In this document: positions 58,298 through 64,000 of the stretch, in pieces
Layout of the letters: each line of letters opens with the position of its first letter
Position numbering within the stretch: the first letter of the stretch is position 1
Assembly: GCF_009649955.1 (NCBI RefSeq)
Contig: NZ_CP045875.1
Span: 1 to 64,000, forward strand
Source: Heliorestis convoluta
GTDB lineage: Bacteria > Bacillota > Desulfitobacteriia > Heliobacteriales > Heliobacteriaceae
Length of the DNA: 64,000 nt
Reading direction: 5' to 3'
The notes under the pieces: model-generated
Told to the model about the DNA's origin: nothing
The model's database searches: none
Seen by the model: only the letters and a program-made list of their open reading frames with translations
Position numbers and translations under genes: made by a program

Positions 58298-59260
58298 ATG
58301 AAGAAAAAGCTAGCCCTTCTCCTTAGTGTCCTGCTAGTGCTGAGTTTAGCAATCGCAGGCTGCTCATCCACCGCAGCAGACCCAGAAGACGATCAGATCC
58401 GTATTGGTGCCTCTATTCTAACACAGTCACATCCCTTCTATGTTTCTATCAAAACAGCCCTTGAAGAAGAAGCCGCAAAGCAAAATGTAGCCATCGACGT
58501 TTCTGTTGCCGACCAAGACTTAAACCGACAAATCTCTGCCATTGAAGATTTTATCAACAAAGGTGTCGACGCTATCATTATCACCCCCGTAGACTCTGAC
58601 GGCGTCAAAGGTGCTATCTTAAAAGCCAAAGCGGCGAACATTCCTGTCGTTACTGTTGATATTAAAGCCAATGATGTAGAAGTAGATTCTCACATTGCAA
58701 CAGACAACTACAGTGGTGGTATGATTGCTGCAGAGGCCATGGCGCAGTATCTAAACGGCCAGGGAGACATTGCTCTAATTACATACCCCGAAGTACAATC
58801 CGTTCGTGACCGCATTGATGGATTTAAGAAAATTGCAGCGACCCATCCCGGCTTAACTATCGTTACAGAATTACCAGGCCGAACTCGCCAAGAAGCGAAG
58901 TCTGCGTCTGAAGATATGCTCACGGGACAGGCCAATCTAAAAGGCATCTTTGGATTTGGTGATGATATGGCCATTGCAGCCAATGCAGCCATTACAGAAA
59001 GAAACTCCAATGCCATCGTTGTTGGTTTTGATGGACTCGAAGAAGCCAGAAACTCTGTCGATCAAGACAACGCATTCAAAGCTGTTGTCGTTCAATATCC
59101 TGACAGAATGGGTTCTGAAGGCGTAATTAACGCTATAAAACTTGCAAAAGGTGAAGCTGTGGAGAAAGAAATTCCCGTAACACCAGGTCTATACATCCAT
59201 GGACAAGGTTTCGTAGATGTAAAGGTAGAAGATGGAAAAGTAATTGTTAACGTACAGTAA
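58298..59260 (+). CDS. sugar ABC transporter substrate-binding lipoprotein
   Basis: A 320-residue lipoprotein (lipobox AIAGC, Cys22) of the ribose/galactose-binding type 1 fold. It has two lobes with IRIGASILTQSHPFYVSIKTAL, IITPVDSDGVKGAI and GFDGLEEARNSVDQD. ATG 58298 lies 7 nt after AAGGAGG. It is separated from the ATPase gene by a strong terminator hairpin, which would give excess binding protein. The sugar is not determined; the following kinase/aldolase genes suggest a ketose such as fructose, tagatose or psicose (inference). Confidence 0.93.
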   Translation: MKKKLALLLSVLLVLSLAIAGCSSTAADPEDDQIRIGASILTQSHPFYVSIKTALEEEAAKQNVAIDVSVADQDLNRQISAIEDFINKGVDAIIITPVDSDGVKGAILKAKAANIPVVTVDIKANDVEVDSHIATDNYSGGMIAAEAMAQYLNGQGDIALITYPEVQSVRDRIDGFKKIAATHPGLTIVTELPGRTRQEAKSASEDMLTGQANLKGIFGFGDDMAIAANAAITERNSNAIVVGFDGLEEARNSVDQDNAFKAVVVQYPDRMGSEGVINAIKLAKGEAVEKEIPVTPGLYIHGQGFVDVKVEDGKVIVNVQ

Positions 59261-59300
59261 AACAACAAAAAGAAGATAAAAAGGATAACTGAATAGACCA

Positions 59301-59346
59301 AAAATTGAAGAAATATCGGCACTCGATATTTCTTCAATTTTTATCA
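59301..59346 (+). terminator. partial terminator between binding protein and ATPase genes
   Basis: A perfect 18-bp stem (aaaattgaagaaatatcg at 59301-59318 with its complement at 59324-59341) and a short T tract. It is probably leaky, since the genes downstream show no other promoter. Confidence 0.85.
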
Positions 59347-59403
59347 GCCGAAAGCCACATTCCCAAGTAAAAGAGTTTGCACAAGTAGAAATGAGTGTGA
59401 ATA

Positions 59404-60930
59404 ATGATAAAAAAAATATTATCAATGAAAGGAATAAAAAAAATCTTTCCTGGCGTAGTTGCACTAAGTGGTGTCAACTTAGAACTAGAAAAAGGACAAG
59501 TTCTCGGTCTACTCGGTGAAAATGGTGCAGGCAAATCTACGCTAATGAAAATTCTCGCTGGCTCTTACAAGCCAGATGGCGGCGAGATCTATTTGGCTGA
59601 GCAAAAAGTTGAAATTCAAGATGTAAACCATGCCAAAGAGTTAGGCATCAGTATTATTTATCAAGAGTTAAGCTTATGCCCTAACCTAACAGTGGCTGAA
59701 AACATTTATGCCTTTCAAGAACCGACCCGCTTTGGCTTAATTGATGATCAGAAAATGATTGCAATGACGCAAAATCTTTTTAAGGAATTGGATATAGATA
59801 TTTCTCCCACAGCAATGGTGAAAGATCTATCAATATCAAATCAACAGATGGTTGAAATCGCCAAAGCATTATCAACAAATCCAAAAATCATTATTATGGA
59901 TGAACCGACTTCTGCGTTAAGTAGTAAAGAAACAGAAAAACTTTTTACAATTATTCAAAAATATAAAAACGAAGGTGCTTCCATGATCTACATTACCCAT
60001 CGGATGGAAGAAATCTTTGCCATTACGGACTCGATCAGTGTATTGCGAGACGGTCAGTATATTGGAACAGTAGCAACAGAAAAAACGACGTCAGAAGAAC
60101 TGATAAAAATGATGGTTGGCCGAGAAATGAACCAAGTCTACCCTAACAAAGACTTTCACTATGTAAAAGATGAAAAACTGTTAGAAATCAAAAATTACCG
60201 AAAAGAGAAGTATTTTTACGATGTTTCCTTTTTTGTCAGGCCTGGAGAAATTGTTGGCTTATACGGTCTTATGGGCTCAGGTAGAACAGAAATCGCCAAA
60301 GGAATTTTCGGGATTATCAAAAAAGAGAGCGGCCACATGTACATGAAAGGCAAAGAAATCAAGGTGAAAGATCCTTTTCAAGCGATTGAACATAACATTG
60401 CATTCGTCACAGAAGATCGAAAAAATGAAGGACTCGTCTTGTCAGCAGGTGTCTATGAAAATGTGACCATGGCCAACTTGGGAAGATTTTTGAACAAGTT
60501 CCGCATGATTGACAAGGAAAAAGAAGTAGAAGTGACGAGCCAACATATTAAAGATCTTCGGATTAAGACACCTACTTTTTATCAGACTGTCAACAAGCTC
60601 AGTGGTGGCAATCAGCAAAAAATTGTCCTAGCCAAATGGTTTGAAATCGATCCAGAAGTCTTAATTTTAGACGAACCTACCCGTGGTATTGATGTAGGTG
60701 CTAAATATGAAATCTATAAACTTATGATCGAACTGGCTAGAAAAGGTGTTGGGATTATCATTATCTCTTCCGATCTACCAGAAATCTTGAACGTATCTGA
60801 TCGCTTGCTCGTTATCAATGAAAAACGAATTATTGCTGAATTAGATCCAAAGCAAACAACACAAGAAGAAATCATGACACATATTATCGGAAGAGGTGAT
60901 CGCCATGGACAAACTAAAGAACTGGCTTAG
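59404..60930 (+). CDS. sugar ABC transporter ATPase (RbsA/MglA type)
   Basis: A 508-residue double ATPase. Domain 1 has Walker A GENGAGKST, LSISNQQMVEIAKAL and DEPTSALSSKE; domain 2 has the degenerate P-loop GLMGSGRTEIAKG, LSGGNQQKIVLAKW and DEPTRGIDVGAK. That asymmetry is normal for the ribose-type family. The start is ATG 59404 with a weak site; a second ATG at 59425 is possible. The permease gene overlaps its end by 26 nt. Confidence 0.94.
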   Translation: MIKKILSMKGIKKIFPGVVALSGVNLELEKGQVLGLLGENGAGKSTLMKILAGSYKPDGGEIYLAEQKVEIQDVNHAKELGISIIYQELSLCPNLTVAENIYAFQEPTRFGLIDDQKMIAMTQNLFKELDIDISPTAMVKDLSISNQQMVEIAKALSTNPKIIIMDEPTSALSSKETEKLFTIIQKYKNEGASMIYITHRMEEIFAITDSISVLRDGQYIGTVATEKTTSEELIKMMVGREMNQVYPNKDFHYVKDEKLLEIKNYRKEKYFYDVSFFVRPGEIVGLYGLMGSGRTEIAKGIFGIIKKESGHMYMKGKEIKVKDPFQAIEHNIAFVTEDRKNEGLVLSAGVYENVTMANLGRFLNKFRMIDKEKEVEVTSQHIKDLRIKTPTFYQTVNKLSGGNQQKIVLAKWFEIDPEVLILDEPTRGIDVGAKYEIYKLMIELARKGVGIIIISSDLPEILNVSDRLLVINEKRIIAELDPKQTTQEEIMTHIIGRGDRHGQTKELA

Positions 60931-61873
60931 TCAGAAAAAATTATTCAAAAGCTACAGCGGTGTCTTCCTCGCTTTGATCGGCTTGATGATTCTATTTTCT
61001 TTTCTCAGCCCCCATTTTCTTCAAACGAACAACTTGCTAACCATTCTCTCCCAAGTATCAATTATTGCCATCCTGGCTTTTGGCATGACATTTGTCTTAA
61101 TGATCGGAGAAATTGACTTATCTGTCGGCTCTATTGTAGCTCTTTGTGGTATTGTCCTTGGTGTTATGCTCTCGAGCGGCCAAAGTGCTTTTGTCTCCAT
61201 TGTGATTGTCCTCGCCGTCGGTGCTTTAGCAGGCTTATTTAACGGCATGATTAGTGCAAAATTCCGCATTCCTACGTTTATCGTCACTGTAGCCGCCATG
61301 GGCATCTTCCGCGGCATCGGCTATGCCATCACTGATGCAAGACCAATTCAAATTGAAAACTCTTTTATCTTATTTCTAGGGAATGGCAAGATTTTTGATA
61401 CCATTCCAGTTCCTGTTGTCGTCGTACTCGTTTTGTTGCTAGCCGCTCATATTCTGCTTTCCAAGACCAAGTTTGGCCGACAAGCCAAGATAGTGGGAGG
61501 CAACCGCGTTGCTGCTGAATATGTAGGCATTAATATCAAAAGATTGCAAATGAAAATTTTTATGATCACCGGTCTTGCTGCAGCTGTTAGTAGTATTCTC
61601 CTCAGCGCACGACTTTACTCAGCCCAACCGAATGTGGCCATCGGCTACGAGTTAGATGCCATTGCCGCTACTGTCTTAGGCGGGACAAGCTTATCAGGCG
61701 GTTATGGAACCGTAATCGGAACATTCATAGGCGCCTTAATTATGGGTGTTATCAACAATGGTATGAACCTAATCGGCATGCCTTACTTCTATCAACAAAT
61801 CGTCAAAGGCTTAATCATCATCATCGCTGTCTTTATTGATGTCAGAAACAAAGAACGACTGCTAGCCAAATAA
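60905..61873 (+). CDS. sugar ABC transporter permease (RbsC type)
   Basis: A 322-residue permease with about eight to ten helices, including GMTFVLMIGEIDLSVGSIVALCG and GGTSLSGGYGTVIGTFIGALIMGVINNGMNLIG, which are signatures of the RbsC family. ATG 60905 after GAAGAGGTG, inside the 3' end of the ATPase gene, implying translational coupling. Confidence 0.95.
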   Translation: MDKLKNWLSQKKLFKSYSGVFLALIGLMILFSFLSPHFLQTNNLLTILSQVSIIAILAFGMTFVLMIGEIDLSVGSIVALCGIVLGVMLSSGQSAFVSIVIVLAVGALAGLFNGMISAKFRIPTFIVTVAAMGIFRGIGYAITDARPIQIENSFILFLGNGKIFDTIPVPVVVVLVLLLAAHILLSKTKFGRQAKIVGGNRVAAEYVGINIKRLQMKIFMITGLAAAVSSILLSARLYSAQPNVAIGYELDAIAATVLGGTSLSGGYGTVIGTFIGALIMGVINNGMNLIGMPYFYQQIVKGLIIIIAVFIDVRNKERLLAK

Positions 61874-61900
61874 TTAATTACCTAGGAAATGAGTGATACA

Positions 61901-62842
61901 ATGGCTCAAATCATTACCATTGGAGAAATTCTCGTTGAAATTATGGCAAAAAATGTGGGACAACGGTTCCATCAAAGCGGAGAATGGGTTGGCCCTTTTC
62001 CCAGCGGAGCGCCAGCCATTTTCATCGATCAAGCCGCTCGCTGTGGCAGTGACACCATGATTGTTGGCGCCGTCGGCAACGATGGCTTTGGTAAAATCAA
62101 TATCGATCGATTGCACCAAAATGGTGTCAATATTTCTAAAATCAAAGTATTACCCAACGCTACGACAGGCGTTGCCTTTGTAACCTACAACGACGATGGC
62201 AGCCGCGACTTTCTTTTTCACATTGCCAATGCTGCATGCGGCACCATCGAAGCATCAGACATAGAAGAAACGCTGTTTCAAGACTGCAAATATTTTCACA
62301 TCATGGGATCTGCCATCTTTAATGAGGGAATTCACCAGGCCATTATTAAAGGTATCGAATGGGCACAGAAAAAAGGAAGCGCCATTACCTTTGATCCCAA
62401 CGTACGCAAAGAAATCATTACCAATGAAAGCAAAAGAAAAAATCTTGTCACCATCTTAGAACAATCGCAAATCATTTTAGCAGGAGAAGATGAGCTCTAC
62501 TATCTAACAGGTGTAGAAGATGAGCAAGAAATCATCAGACACTTGCTCTCCCAAAAGGCCCAGATGGTCCTGATCAAAAGAGGCCGCCGCGGCGCTTCCC
62601 TTTATATCGAAAATAAGAAAATCCATGTCGAAGCACTGAAGGTAGAAGAAGTTGATCCTACAGGCGCAGGCGACTGCTTTGCCGGCACCTTCGTATCCTG
62701 CCTGAATCAGGGCATAGCGCCTGTCGAAGCCCTCTACCTTGCCAATATCGCAGGTGCAAGAGCCGTTACGCAGAAAGGACCCATGGAAGGAAACACTTCA
62801 CTGGCAGAACTAAAGAAGATCTATCAAGACAAATATTCATAA
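61901..62842 (+). CDS. PfkB-family sugar kinase (fructokinase-like)
   Basis: A 313-residue ribokinase-fold kinase: TIGEILVEIM at the start, GSDTMIVGAVGNDGFGKINIDRL, TFDPNVR, and the catalytic VDPTGAGDCFAGTFVSCL with the Asp base. It likely phosphorylates the imported sugar; fructokinase or 2-keto-3-deoxygluconate kinase are both possible. I choose ATG 61901 over 61889, which overlaps the AGGAA site. Confidence 0.9.
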   Translation: MAQIITIGEILVEIMAKNVGQRFHQSGEWVGPFPSGAPAIFIDQAARCGSDTMIVGAVGNDGFGKINIDRLHQNGVNISKIKVLPNATTGVAFVTYNDDGSRDFLFHIANAACGTIEASDIEETLFQDCKYFHIMGSAIFNEGIHQAIIKGIEWAQKKGSAITFDPNVRKEIITNESKRKNLVTILEQSQIILAGEDELYYLTGVEDEQEIIRHLLSQKAQMVLIKRGRRGASLYIENKKIHVEALKVEEVDPTGAGDCFAGTFVSCLNQGIAPVEALYLANIAGARAVTQKGPMEGNTSLAELKKIYQDKYS

Positions 62843-62860
62843 AAAGTGAGGTGGCCCTTT

Positions 62861-63712
62861 ATGCTCCTATCGACAAAACATATGCTGCACCAAGCCCAAA
62901 AAAAAGGCTATGCTGTTCCGGCTTTCAACATTCATAACTTAGAAACAGCGCTGGCCGTCGTACAAGGTGCCGAAGCCATGCAAAGTCCCGTGATTCTCGC
63001 TGCAACGCCTGGAACGCTCTCCTTTAATGGACGACCCTATATAACTGCCATTATCAAAGAACTAGCCCAACAAAGCAAAGTCCCCGTAACCTTTCACCTT
63101 GATCACCACGAAAGCTTTGAAGATATTCGCCCATCCGTCGATATAGGTTGCCGCTCTGTCATGATCGATGCTTCCCATGATCCTTTTGAAGAAAACGTAA
63201 GAAAAGTTCAAGAAGTCGTTCACTACGTACAAGCTCTAGGCGGTACTGTAGAAGCAGAACTGGGAAGACTCGGTGGCATGGAAGAACATATCAGTGTCAA
63301 AGAGAACGAAGCAACCCTAACGGATCCACTGTCAGCAAAGGAGTTTGTCGAGAGAACAAGCATTGACTCTCTTGCTGTGGCCATTGGAACAGCCCATGGC
63401 CTCTACAAAGCTGAACCGAAGCTTGACTTTGAACGACTCAAAGCGATCCGCGCACTAGTAGAAGTGCCTCTCGTTCTGCACGGTGCTTCTGGCGTACCTG
63501 ACCAAGCGATTATCCGGGCTGTTGAGCTAGGCATATGCAAAGTCAACATAGCCACAGAACTAAAAATACCTTTTACAGAAGCTCTGCGAGACTACTTAAA
63601 GGCGCATCCGCAAGAAAGTGATCCCAGAAAATACTTTTTACCAGCGAAAAATGCAATTCAACAGGTGGTGCAAGAAAAGATCTTGCTTTGTGGAAGCCAA
63701 GGAAAAGCCTAA
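62861..63712 (+). CDS. class II ketose-bisphosphate aldolase (GatY/KbaY-like)
   Basis: A 283-residue zinc aldolase. It has YAVPAFNIHNLE, catalytic HLDHHES (zinc His and Asp), AELGRLGGMEEH, the zinc His in AIGTAHGLYK, and VLHGASGVPD then KVNIATELK. It cleaves fructose-1,6- or tagatose-1,6-bisphosphate to triose phosphates; the GatY/KbaY and Fba groups cannot be separated by eye. ATG 62861 after GTGAGGTGG. Next to a 1-phosphofructokinase-type kinase. Confidence 0.92.
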   Translation: MLLSTKHMLHQAQKKGYAVPAFNIHNLETALAVVQGAEAMQSPVILAATPGTLSFNGRPYITAIIKELAQQSKVPVTFHLDHHESFEDIRPSVDIGCRSVMIDASHDPFEENVRKVQEVVHYVQALGGTVEAELGRLGGMEEHISVKENEATLTDPLSAKEFVERTSIDSLAVAIGTAHGLYKAEPKLDFERLKAIRALVEVPLVLHGASGVPDQAIIRAVELGICKVNIATELKIPFTEALRDYLKAHPQESDPRKYFLPAKNAIQQVVQEKILLCGSQGKA

Positions 63713-63741
63713 GCAGAGAAAAGAAAAGGAAGTCGAAGAGT

Positions 63742-64000
63742 ATGATCTTGACCCTTACCTTAAATCCTGCTGTCGATACTTGCTACTATGTTAAGACTTT
63801 TCAAGTCAATGCTTCCAATCGCAGTCAGCGCTATTATAAAACAGCGGGAGGCAAAGGCCTTAATGTCTCAAGAGTGCTGCAGCAACTCGGAGCTTCCGTT
63901 GTGGCTACAGGATTTTTAGGTGGATTGACAGGTCAATTTATTGCAAAAGAACTACAAAAAATGGCCCTTCATTCTGCTTTTGTTCCTATTAAAGAAGACA
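63742..64000 (+). CDS. 1-phosphofructokinase / tagatose-6-phosphate kinase (partial, runs off window)
   Basis: The first 86 codons of a PfkB-family hexose-phosphate kinase (FruK/LacC type): MILTLTLNPAVDTCYYV, then KTAGGKGLNVSRVLQQLG and TGFLGGLTGQFI. ATG 63742 behind aaaaggaag. With the upstream aldolase it would convert a hexose monophosphate to a bisphosphate and then to triose phosphates. The 3' part is outside the window. Confidence 0.9.
   Translation, partial: MILTLTLNPAVDTCYYVKTFQVNASNRSQRYYKTAGGKGLNVSRVLQQLGASVVATGFLGGLTGQFIAKELQKMALHSAFVPIKED

Overview
The window looks like part of the chromosome of a spore-forming Bacillota (Firmicutes), most likely a clostridial-grade anaerobe. The support is a spoVA-type sporulation operon, a T-box riboswitch, the rapZ-yvcK-whiA block, strong AGGAGG ribosome binding sites, frequent GTG/TTG starts and SLH-domain surface proteins. 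I cannot name the genus from the sequence; a Heliobacteria/Peptococcaceae-like relative is a guess.

Layout. Positions 1-4650 hold two 23S rRNA 3' ends, one of them joined to a 16S 5' fragment, around a hybrid histidine kinase gene. This stretch has several oddities that could be rrn decay or misassembly. Positions 4775-10422 hold a Met/His-rich secreted peptide, a two-component system, a NapH/NosR-like membrane iron-sulfur protein with a His-rich FixH/YtkA-like partner, and a zinc-ribbon protein. Positions 10664-23441 are accessory: a large SLH protein with about nine internal repeats, an MFS carrier, an AAA+ regulator lacking the sigma-54 contact motif, a PAS histidine kinase, a BASS-family carrier, a T-box-controlled sodium:solute symporter with a 35-residue accessory protein, a TrmR-like methyltransferase and a stalk-domain lipoprotein-like protein. 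Positions 23677-37375 hold uvrB-uvrA, popT (DUF368), DUF1284, a YuiD-like protein, pgi, uvrC, a YvlD-like protein, a HAD phosphatase and an FMN hydroxy-acid oxidase. Positions 38150-46335 hold intracellular alpha-glucan use (GH13, malQ, glucokinase), a phosphoglycerate-mutase-like metalloenzyme and rapZ-yvcK-whiA. Positions 46577-52620 are the lower glycolytic operon gap-pgk-tpiA-gpmI-eno. Then come secG, tatA and smpB, and a spoVA2mob-like operon (54341-58126) with a SpoVAC-SpoVAD fusion. From 58298 to the window end there is a sugar ABC transporter with two PfkB-type kinases and a class II aldolase.

How the genes work together. Glucan breakdown gives glucose and maltodextrins. Glucokinase and pgi feed these into glycolysis, and the gap-eno operon completes the path to phosphoenolpyruvate. 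The 3' cluster imports another sugar and appears to convert it to triose phosphates without a PTS. The spoVA operon would handle dipicolinic acid and spore heat resistance.

The most unusual item is an interspersed repeat family. There are two full 441-bp copies (28894-29334 and 37525-37965) and two remnants. Each full copy carries two inverted 116-bp modules. The two modules share internal-loop sequence but differ in stem sequence by compensatory changes, as expected if a folded RNA or DNA structure is under selection.
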